Part shown: piece after piece, positions 57,746 through 64,000 of the stretch
Layout: each line of letters opens with the position of its first letter
Numbering within the stretch: the first letter of the stretch is position 1
NCBI RefSeq assembly: GCF_900115085.1
Contig: NZ_FOVF01000007.1
Span: 1-64,000 of the forward strand
Origin: Dokdonella immobilis
GTDB lineage: Bacteria > Pseudomonadota > Gammaproteobacteria > Xanthomonadales > Rhodanobacteraceae
Direction of reading: 5' to 3'
DNA: 64,000 nt
Notes under the pieces: generated by a model
What the model was told of the DNA's origin: nothing
Database searches by the model: none
Seen by the model: only the letters and a program-made list of their open reading frames with translations
Program-made: the position numbers and the translations under genes

Positions 57746-59078
57746 GGCTGCCGACCAGCGCCTCTTCGAGGCTGGCGTCGAGCAGTTCGACCGCTTCGTC
57801 GACTTCGGCGACGCTCGTATTCAGGGGCGGCATGAAGCGCACCGTGCTGGCCCCGCAGGAGAGCAGCAGCAGGCCGTTGTGGAAGGCACGCGTGATCACC
57901 GCATCGCAGAGTGCGCGTGCCGGCTTGCGGCTGCCGTCGGTCCCGATCAGTTCCAGGCCGATCATCAGGCCGCGCCCGCGCACTTCGCCGATGCAGGGAT
58001 ACCTGCGCGCCAGTTCGCCGAGCCGATCCATGAAATGCGCGCCGACCGTGGCTGCGTTTTCGGCAAAGCCACCCTCGACCAGGTCGAGGGTCGCGTTGGC
58101 CGCGGCGCAGGCGATCGGATTGCCGCCGTAGGTGTTGCCGTGGGCGCCGCGCTTCCATTGCGCCATGATCGACTTCTTTGCGACCACCGCGCCGATCGGC
58201 AGGCCCGATCCGAGACCCTTGGCCGAGGTCAGGATGTCGGGCGCCACGCCCCAGTGCTCGCAAGCGAACATCCGGCCGGTGCGGCCGACGCCGGACTGCA
58301 CTTCGTCGAAGATCAACAGGATGCCATGGCGGTCGCAGAGGGCGCGCAGGCCGGCGAGGAAACCGTCCGGTGGCACGATGTAGCCGCCTTCGCCCTGGAT
58401 CGGCTCGACCAGGATCGCGGCGACTTCGGCGGCCGGCACGCTGCGTTCGAACAGCAGGCCGATGTAGTCGAGCACGGCCTGGCCCTGGTCGGCGCCGGCG
58501 AACAGGGGGCGATACGGATCGGGGTAGGGCACGTGGGTCACCCCAGGCATGGTCGGAGCGAAGCCGAGCTGCTGGGTGTACTTGCTCGAGGTAAACGACA
58601 GTGAGCCCATGCTGCGGCCGTGGAAGCCGCCAAGGAATCCGATGAAGCGCGGGCGCCGGGTTACATAGCGGGCCAGCTTGATCGCGCCTTCGACGGCCTC
58701 GGTGCCGGACTGGCAGAGGAAGCTCATCGCCGCCTCGCCGGCCAGTGTGCGCATTGGCGCCAGGCGCGCCAGGCGTTCGCCGAGGCCGACCATCTGCTCG
58801 TGCCAGTAGTCGCTGGAAATGTGCAGGAATTCTCCGGCGGCCTGCCGCACTACCTCGACCACGCGCGGATGTGCGTGGCCGGTCGCGCAGACCGCGATGC
58901 CGGCGGCGAAGTCGAGGAAGCGGTTGCCGTCCACGTCCCAGACCTCGGTGCCGCGGCCGTGCGACATCGCGAACGGATAGTCGCGCGGATAGGAAGGCGA
59001 GATCACCTCGGCATCGCGTGCGATCAGGGCTTGCGCGCGCGGGCCGGGAAGCGGGGTCCGGATGTGCGATGTCTTCAT
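57732..59078 (-). CDS. Class III omega-aminotransferase (GABA transaminase-like), copy 1
   Basis: 448 aa PLP enzyme. PLP Lys287 in SAKGLGSGLPIGA, and LIFDEVQSGVGRTG and AILVEPIQGEGGY are the class III signatures. It is closest in pattern to 4-aminobutyrate/5-aminovalerate or acetylornithine-type aminotransferases. Start ATG 59078. Gap of 34 bp to the CoA-transferase genes upstream; co-directional. Confidence 0.92.
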   Translation of the reverse strand: MKTSHIRTPLPGPRAQALIARDAEVISPSYPRDYPFAMSHGRGTEVWDVDGNRFLDFAAGIAVCATGHAHPRVVEVVRQAAGEFLHISSDYWHEQMVGLGERLARLAPMRTLAGEAAMSFLCQSGTEAVEGAIKLARYVTRRPRFIGFLGGFHGRSMGSLSFTSSKYTQQLGFAPTMPGVTHVPYPDPYRPLFAGADQGQAVLDYIGLLFERSVPAAEVAAILVEPIQGEGGYIVPPDGFLAGLRALCDRHGILLIFDEVQSGVGRTGRMFACEHWGVAPDILTSAKGLGSGLPIGAVVAKKSIMAQWKRGAHGNTYGGNPIACAAANATLDLVEGGFAENAATVGAHFMDRLGELARRYPCIGEVRGRGLMIGLELIGTDGSRKPARALCDAVITRAFHNGLLLLSCGASTVRFMPPLNTSVAEVDEAVELLDASLEEALVGSHDPA

Positions 59079-59112
59079 CGGTGGCCTGCCTGGCGAATTG
59101 CGGTAGTGGGGT

Positions 59113-59934
59113 TCATGCGGGTATCGACACCGGGAGGGCATATGCCGCGCGCGTCCTTGCCTGCAATCCGCGCAGCGTCTCGAGTTCGAACGCACTCGGC
59201 GGGGCGATCGGTTCGAGCTGGTCGGCGACGCCCAGTGGCCAACCGACGGCCGCCCGCGCTTCCGCGACGGAGGCATCGCCGAACAGGCCACTCAGGGACA
59301 GCTCGCCGGAATCGGCGCGCGGTGTCAGTACGCCGAAATCGGTGATCACCGCGCTCGGTCCGTGGCTGCTTTCGTCGCGCGGCGCGCGCGCAACGCCCTC
59401 GCGCCCGGCGTTGTTCCGGGATGGCACGGAGGCGGCCCTGCAATGGCCTGCGGTGGTGCGGAAATCGAGGCGCTCGACGAAGCTGCGCGGTGTGGCCTTG
59501 AGCATGACGAAGGTCTCGCGTGCGTGCAGCGCGATTTCCGGCGCGCCGCCGGCGCCGGGCAGGCGTGTCGATGGCGCGCCATAGGGACCGATCACCGTGC
59601 TGTTGAGGTTGCCGTGGCGATCGATCTGCGCGGCGCCGAGAAAGCCGACATCGACCCGTCCGGCCTGCAGGTAGTAATTGAACAGTTCGGGCAGGGGCAC
59701 CACGCAGCTCGCCGTTTCGGCCAGCTCGCCATCGCCGATCGACAGCGGCAGGACCTGCGGGCGCGCGCCGATCGTGCCCGATTCGTAGATCAGCACGATG
59801 TCCGGCGCGTGGGTCAGCCGGGCCAGGTTGCAGGCGGCGCTGGGCAGGCCGATGCCGACGAAGCAGACGCAGCGGTCGCGCAGCATGCGCGCCGCGACCA
59901 CGGTCATCCACTCGTCGCGCGTACAGTCGCTCAT
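59113..59934 (-). CDS. CoA-transferase family subunit B
   Basis: 273 aa class I CoA-transferase beta-type subunit: VGIGLPSAACNLARLTHAPD, the ESGTIGARP segment where class I enzymes carry the catalytic Glu, and VDVGFLGAAQIDRHGNLNS. It pairs with subunit A encoded upstream (ATGA overlap at 59931-59934). Similar to glutaconate/3-oxoacid CoA-transferases and to IpdB ring hydrolases, so transfer or hydrolysis of a CoA ester are both possible. Confidence 0.88.
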   Translation of the reverse strand: MSDCTRDEWMTVVAARMLRDRCVCFVGIGLPSAACNLARLTHAPDIVLIYESGTIGARPQVLPLSIGDGELAETASCVVPLPELFNYYLQAGRVDVGFLGAAQIDRHGNLNSTVIGPYGAPSTRLPGAGGAPEIALHARETFVMLKATPRSFVERLDFRTTAGHCRAASVPSRNNAGREGVARAPRDESSHGPSAVITDFGVLTPRADSGELSLSGLFGDASVAEARAAVGWPLGVADQLEPIAPPSAFELETLRGLQARTRAAYALPVSIPA

Positions 59935-60788
59935 GCCGCTTCCCGGTGCAGGCTGTCGAGAAAGCCGCGGTGATCGGTGGTACCGAGCACGTGGCGGTCG
60001 ATCCAGGCGAGGAAGCGCTGGCGGTCGCGGGCGATCTCGTCCCAGTGCTGGTAGAAGGCGTTGTCGCGGGCGTAATGGCCCTGCGCGTAGGACGGATAGG
60101 CGCCACCCGGGCAGGCGACCACGGCGGCCACGACCCACCAGGGCAGGACGATGCCATTCATGGCCGGCGGCAACGCATCGACGATTTCCTCGACCGTCAC
60201 GAGCAGGGTCCTGGCCGCCAGCGCGGCCTCGCGCGCGGCGCCGACGATGCCGTGGATAGCGACATTGCCCTGGCGGTCGGCCTGTTGTGCGTGCAGGATC
60301 GTCACGTCCGGATTGAGCGCCGGCACCGCGGCGATGCGCTCGCCGCTGAACGGGCAATGCACGTGCCGGATGCGCGGATTGTGCGCGGCGAGATCGTTGT
60401 CCTGGTAGCCACGCAACAGGCCGAACGGCAGCCGCGCTGCGCCTGCGCAGAACGCAGCGGCCATGCCGGCATGGCTGTGTTCGTCCAGTTGCAGTGGTTG
60501 CGGCCAGCCGCGTTCGACCGCATCGCGCAGCCGGTGCAGGGACCCGACGCCGGGGTTTCCGCCCCAGGAAAAACTCAGCTTGCGTGCGCAGCCCATGCCG
60601 ATCATCTGGTCGTAGACGAGATCGGGTGTCATGCGCACGAGATGCAGGTCGCGGCGGCGCTGGCGGATGATCTCGTGGCCGGCGGCGAATGGAATCAGGT
60701 GGGTGAATCCTTCGAGGGCGACGCACATGCCGTCTTCGACGAACTCGGCAATGGCCTCGGTCAGGCTGCAGTGGCGCGGCGTGGTCAT
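59931..60788 (-). CDS. CoA-transferase family subunit A
   Basis: 285 aa, beginning MTTPRHCSLTEAIAEFVEDG, with ALEGFTHLIPFAAGHEIIRQ, SFSWGGNPGVGSLHR and ALNPDVTILHAQQADRQGN. IpdA/glutaconate-CoA-transferase alpha type. Together with subunit B it should activate (or open) an acid produced by the adjacent aldehyde dehydrogenase. Overlaps the aldehyde dehydrogenase stop by 4 bp. Confidence 0.88.
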   Translation of the reverse strand: MTTPRHCSLTEAIAEFVEDGMCVALEGFTHLIPFAAGHEIIRQRRRDLHLVRMTPDLVYDQMIGMGCARKLSFSWGGNPGVGSLHRLRDAVERGWPQPLQLDEHSHAGMAAAFCAGAARLPFGLLRGYQDNDLAAHNPRIRHVHCPFSGERIAAVPALNPDVTILHAQQADRQGNVAIHGIVGAAREAALAARTLLVTVEEIVDALPPAMNGIVLPWWVVAAVVACPGGAYPSYAQGHYARDNAFYQHWDEIARDRQRFLAWIDRHVLGTTDHRGFLDSLHREAA

Positions 60789-62353
60789 TCCACGACCGTG
60801 CGCGACTGTTCGCGCTGGTACTGGGCCAGGTAGTAGAACGAGGCGATGGCCTTGCCGGTGGAGCCCGAGCCCTTCCAGCCCCCGAACGGCTGGTAGCCCG
60901 GCCAGGCGCCGGTGGTCGCGCCTTGCGGGCGGTTGGCGTAGGTGACGCCGGCTTCGATGTTTTCGAAGAACCAGGCGACGTCATCGTCATCACCGTAGCA
61001 ACCGGCGGTCAGGCCGAGCGGCGAATCGTTGGCCAGGCGCATGGCCTGCTCGCGATCGCGCACGCGGCAGAGCATGACGATTGGCAGGAACATTTCCTCG
61101 CGGAACAGCGGATGGTCGGCCGGTGCCTCGGCCAGGGTCGGGGCGACGAAGTAGCCATGCTCGAGATCGCCTTCACGCAGGCGCTGGCCGCCAGCGAGGA
61201 TGCTGCTGCCGTCATCCTCGAGGCTCGGAATGTAGCGGCCGAAGTTGCGCAATGCGTTGGTGGTCGCCATCGGCCCCAGCCAGGTTTCCCTCAGGCAGGG
61301 ATCGCCGATGCGCAGCGCTGCCATCTTTTCGACCAGTTTTTCGATCAGGGTGTCGGCGACCGCGGCATCCACATACAGGCGCGACAGCGCCGAACACTTT
61401 TGCCCGCCCATGCCGAATCCGGAACGGATGATGCCGAGCGCGGCACGCTCGAGATCAGCGCTGGCGGTGACGATGCAGGCATTCTTGCCGCCCATTTCGG
61501 CGATACAGGGACGCGGATAGGCGCCGCTGGCCATGGCTCGCACGATCCGCGAACCGACCGCAAACGAACCGGTGAAGGTGATGCCGGCCGTGTGCGGGTC
61601 CTCGACCAGGAGCTGGCCAATGTCCTTGCCGTGGCCATTGAGGTAATTGAATACGCCGGGCGGAAAGCCGGCGTCGCGCAGGCAATCGGCGAGCAGGCGC
61701 CCCGACCACGGGGTATCGGTGGCGCTCTTGAAGACCACCGTGTTGCCGGTGACCAGGGCCGCGGCGACAGGTCCGCCGGCCAGCGCGAACGGAAAATTGA
61801 ACGGCGCGATCACGACCCAGGCCCCGTACGGGCGCATCACGCTGCGATTGCGCGAACGGAAACCGCTCAATGGATCATCCGGCAGGGCATGTTCGAAGCC
61901 GTCGTGGCGTTCGAAGTCGTCGGCGTAGATGCGGAAGAAGTCGGCGGTCTCCTGCACTTCGCCGAGCGCTTCCATGCGGTTCTTGCCGACTTCGAGGGTG
62001 AGCGCCGCCGAAATCGTGTAGATGCGCTGCTCGATCAGGTCGGCGACGCGCCGCAGCAGGCGCGTGCGCTCGGCCATCGGCGTCGCCCGCCAGCCGGCGA
62101 AGGCCTTCTGCGCGGCGGCCATGGCGTGCTGGGCCTGGGTGCGGTCGGCGAGCGGAAAATGCCCGAGGATGCGGCGCTCGTCGATGGGGCTGCTGCGCGT
62201 GTCGGTTTCGACCGCGGTGATGTCGACGCCATCGATGTGCAGGGCATGCGTCGCACCGAGTGTCGAGGCGACCTCGACCAGGGCCGCATCGAAGCGTTCA
62301 TGGAGCTCGGCGGGGGGATCGAACATCGTGGCATAGGTCAGCTTGAAGCTCAT
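60785..62353 (-). CDS. NAD(P)-dependent aldehyde dehydrogenase (P5C dehydrogenase-like)
   Basis: 522 aa. Catalytic Cys320 in GMGGQKCSALSR, the general-base Glu in CIAEMGGKNACIV, and cofactor loop ITFTGSFAVGSR. The long N-terminus and overall pattern resemble 1-pyrroline-5-carboxylate/glutamate-semialdehyde dehydrogenase (RocA type). In context it would oxidise the semialdehyde made by one of the two aminotransferases. Start ATG overlaps by 4 bp with the stop of aminotransferase copy 2. Confidence 0.92.
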   Translation of the reverse strand: MSFKLTYATMFDPPAELHERFDAALVEVASTLGATHALHIDGVDITAVETDTRSSPIDERRILGHFPLADRTQAQHAMAAAQKAFAGWRATPMAERTRLLRRVADLIEQRIYTISAALTLEVGKNRMEALGEVQETADFFRIYADDFERHDGFEHALPDDPLSGFRSRNRSVMRPYGAWVVIAPFNFPFALAGGPVAAALVTGNTVVFKSATDTPWSGRLLADCLRDAGFPPGVFNYLNGHGKDIGQLLVEDPHTAGITFTGSFAVGSRIVRAMASGAYPRPCIAEMGGKNACIVTASADLERAALGIIRSGFGMGGQKCSALSRLYVDAAVADTLIEKLVEKMAALRIGDPCLRETWLGPMATTNALRNFGRYIPSLEDDGSSILAGGQRLREGDLEHGYFVAPTLAEAPADHPLFREEMFLPIVMLCRVRDREQAMRLANDSPLGLTAGCYGDDDDVAWFFENIEAGVTYANRPQGATTGAWPGYQPFGGWKGSGSTGKAIASFYYLAQYQREQSRTVVE

Positions 62354-63699
62354 GGGGCCTCCAGTTCGCCAAGCAGGCGGTCGAGCAGGGCCAGCGCGTC
62401 ATCGAGTTCCTTTTCTTCGATCACGAGCGGCGGTGCGAGGATGATCAGGTTGCCGCGCGTGGCCAGCGAGACCCCCGCATCGAGCGCCTTGCCGACCAGG
62501 CGCCTGAGCGCCGGCGGAGTCTGCGGCCACGGTGCGAGCGCGCTGCGCCGCTCGCGGTCGGCAACCAGTTCGAGCACGGCGAACAGGCCATGTCCGCCGC
62601 GCACGTCGCCGATCACCGGGTGGCGTGCCTGCAGGGCCTTCAGGCAGGCGAACAGGTACGCACCCAGCTGCCGCGAACGCTCGATCAGGCCTTCGTCGCG
62701 ATAGGCCGCAAGCGCGGCGAGGCCGGTCGCGCAGGCCAGCGGATGGCCGCAGTAGGTCAGTCCGGTGTAGAGCATCTCGTGTTCGAGCCTGGCCGACACG
62801 GCCGCCGACACGACCACGGCGCCGAGCGGGACATGCGCGCCGGTCAGGCCCTTGGCCAGGGTCATCAGGTCCGGTCGCGCGCTCTCGCCGTGGCGCTGCC
62901 AGGCGAACCATTCGCCGCACCGACCGAAGCCGCTCATGACCTCGTCGGCGATCAGCCACACGCCACGCTCGCGCGTCAGCGCGCGCAGGGCCGGCCAGTA
63001 GGTGTCCGGCGCGACGATGCCATTGGTGCCGGCATTCGGTTCCATGAGCACGGCGGCGACCGTGTCGGCACCGTGCCGGTCGATCGCCGCGGCGACCGCC
63101 GCGGCCGCGCGCTCGCCGCACTCGGCGTCGCTGGCACTGCCGAACGGGCAGCGGTAGGCGTACGGCGGCGCCACGTGGCTGACCTGGAACGACTGCGCAT
63201 CGACCTGGCCCTGCGTGCGCGTGTCGCCGGAAAGGGCCATGCCGGCATAGCTGGCGCCGTGGTAGGAACGGTCGCGCGCGATCACCTGGCCGCGCGGGAG
63301 GCCGCGGGCCTGGCGCGCGAACTTGACCGCGTTCTCGTTGGCGTCGGCGCCGCCGAGGGTGAAGAACACGCGTCCGCCCGCGAAGCCTGACAGTTCGAGC
63401 AGGGCTTCGGCCAGCTCGGCCCGCGGCTGCGCGCCCCAGGCCGAGGTGACGAAGCACAGGCGCGATGCCTGCTCGCGGATCGCCTCGACCAGGCGCGGAT
63501 GCTGGTGGCCGAGGTTGCTGCATTCGGCCAGGCTGCTCATGTCGAGATAGCTGCGCCCATCGCTGTCGAACAAGCGCGCTCCGCGGCCGCCGGTGATGGT
63601 CGGTGCCTGCCACTCCGACTGCACGCACCAACTGTGCAGAACGCTGGCGCGCTCGTCGCTCAATCGACACTCCAGAGAAAATGTGCGATCTGCGCACAT
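62350..63699 (-). CDS. Class III aminotransferase, copy 2
   Basis: 449 aa from ATG 63699. PLP Lys283 in LAKGLTGAHVPLGA; WLIADEVMSGFGRCGEWFAW and AVLMEPNAGTNGI are family signatures. Only distantly similar to copy 1, so a different substrate is likely. Start uncertain: no ribosome-binding site stands before 63699, whereas a TTG at 63663 has CTGGAG 6 nt upstream and would give 437 aa, leaving the 63680-63700 palindrome in the untranslated leader. First gene of the minus-strand cluster, divergent from the IclR gene. Confidence 0.9.
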   Translation of the reverse strand: MCADRTFSLECRLSDERASVLHSWCVQSEWQAPTITGGRGARLFDSDGRSYLDMSSLAECSNLGHQHPRLVEAIREQASRLCFVTSAWGAQPRAELAEALLELSGFAGGRVFFTLGGADANENAVKFARQARGLPRGQVIARDRSYHGASYAGMALSGDTRTQGQVDAQSFQVSHVAPPYAYRCPFGSASDAECGERAAAAVAAAIDRHGADTVAAVLMEPNAGTNGIVAPDTYWPALRALTRERGVWLIADEVMSGFGRCGEWFAWQRHGESARPDLMTLAKGLTGAHVPLGAVVVSAAVSARLEHEMLYTGLTYCGHPLACATGLAALAAYRDEGLIERSRQLGAYLFACLKALQARHPVIGDVRGGHGLFAVLELVADRERRSALAPWPQTPPALRRLVGKALDAGVSLATRGNLIILAPPLVIEEKELDDALALLDRLLGELEAP

Positions 63700-63700
63700 T
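63680..63700. promoter_or_regulatory. Perfect palindrome, candidate IclR-type operator
   Basis: AATGTGCG-ATCTG-CGCACATT, 8-bp arms with a 5-bp centre, lies in the intergenic region between the aminotransferase cluster and the divergent IclR-family gene. Position, downstream of a TTGACA promoter facing the cluster, suits repression or ligand-dependent control. Confidence 0.55.
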
Positions 63701-63718
63701 AATTCGTATTGCGAACCC

Positions 63719-63748
63719 ATTGGAATCCGAATAGGCTCGACCTGTCAA
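63719..63748 (-). promoter_or_regulatory. Candidate sigma-70 promoter of the minus-strand catabolic cluster
   Basis: On the minus strand TTGACA (63748-63743) and TCCAAT (63724-63719) with 18-nt spacing: -35 perfect, -10 four of six. Transcription would start near 63712, so an ATG at 63720 cannot be the start of the aminotransferase on this transcript. Confidence 0.5.
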
Positions 63749-63764
63749 CCGGACCGGGGAGGCG

Positions 63765-64000
63765 ATGGCCACGAGCGCTTTCGAGCAGGGACCCGACTAT
63801 GTGCAGTCGCTTGCACGCGGCCTGCGCGTGCTCAGCGTGTTCGGTCACGAGCTGTCCAGTCCGAGCCTGAGCGAGGTCGCCGAACGCAGCGGACTTTCGC
63901 GCGCGGCGGCGCGGCGCAGCCTGCTGACCCTGCAGCACCTCGGCTACGTCGGCAGTCGCGGACGCAGCTTCTTCCTGACCCCGCGCGTGCTCGAACTCGG
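63765..64000 (+). CDS. IclR-family transcriptional regulator (partial, cut by window end)
   Basis: The first 78 codons are present, from ATG 63765 with GGGGAGG 5 nt upstream, and the frame is still open at the end. It reads DYVQSLARGLRVLSVFGHE, then a winged-helix HTH, LSEVAERSGLSRAAARRSLL. The pattern matches the PcaR/PobR/PcaU branch of IclR proteins that control aromatic or related catabolic operons in response to a pathway metabolite. Divergent from the cluster it probably regulates. Confidence 0.88.
   Translation, partial: MATSAFEQGPDYVQSLARGLRVLSVFGHELSSPSLSEVAERSGLSRAAARRSLLTLQHLGYVGSRGRSFFLTPRVLEL

Noticed and set aside
59113-60993. Single 626-codon minus-strand frame across both CoA-transferase subunits
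   Set aside because: The N-terminal part is subunit A read out of frame; subunit B has its own ATG at 59934 overlapping the subunit A stop.
63700-63720. ATG at 63720 as start of aminotransferase copy 2
   Set aside because: It lies within the candidate -10 element (63719-63724) and has no ribosome-binding site.

Overview
The window is chromosomal DNA of a high-GC gammaproteobacterium, most likely a member of the Xanthomonadales/Lysobacterales (Dokdonella- or Lysobacter-like). Three things point there: an arginine cluster that uses N-acetylornithine carbamoyltransferase, acetylcitrulline deacetylase and a fused N-acetylglutamate synthase/kinase; a class II DAHP synthase; and the intergenic GGGATTCGGGATT...AATCCCGAATCCC hairpins and GTAGGAGC-type REP sequences common in that order. 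The assignment is an inference from gene content; no database was consulted.

Layout. 1-14107 (+): the end of tuf, then the S10, spc and alpha ribosomal operons (rpsJ to rplQ, with secY and rpoA), closed by a rho-independent terminator and interrupted at four gene junctions by the same 80-100 bp hairpin repeat. 14242-20764: dsbB, a class II DAHP synthase, then on the minus strand a PAP2 phosphatase, a GT4 glycosyltransferase, sufE and cysS, and on the plus strand a glycine-zipper envelope protein. 20886-31047 (+): arginine and proline synthesis, argF'-argG-argE'-argB/A-argC-argH-proB-proA. A short Arg-codon-containing reading frame followed by mutually exclusive hairpins and a terminator precedes argF' and looks like a transcription attenuator. 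A 132-bp REP tandem array lies before proB.

31279-44185: accessory region with a PIG-L deacetylase, a FIST protein/GGDEF-EAL pair flanked by two decayed REP-associated transposase (RAYT) genes, a lipocalin lipoprotein, a membrane methyltransferase-like protein, a secreted five-domain GH13 enzyme (cyclodextrin glucanotransferase-like), a lysophosphatidate acyltransferase-like protein and a two-subunit molybdenum hydroxylase. 44186-45926 holds no credible gene: it is a nest of direct and inverted repeats, about 1.2 kb of imperfect palindrome around a (GAAGCC)n tract.

45927-64000: an apparent catabolic cluster, almost entirely on the minus strand with many 4-bp gene overlaps. It has a 6-S-cysteinyl-FMN/4Fe-4S amine dehydrogenase, an APC permease, an exported amidohydrolase, a Rieske oxygenase, an S9 peptidase, a beta-propeller/PHP hydrolase, two class III aminotransferases, a two-subunit CoA transferase, an aldehyde dehydrogenase, and a divergent IclR/PcaR-type regulator. 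A DmpA-type peptidase sits inside it on the plus strand. Together they suggest uptake, deamination or N-demethylation, transamination, oxidation and CoA activation of an amine, betaine or amide-linked amino acid. The substrate cannot be read from the sequence and this is the least explained system in the window.
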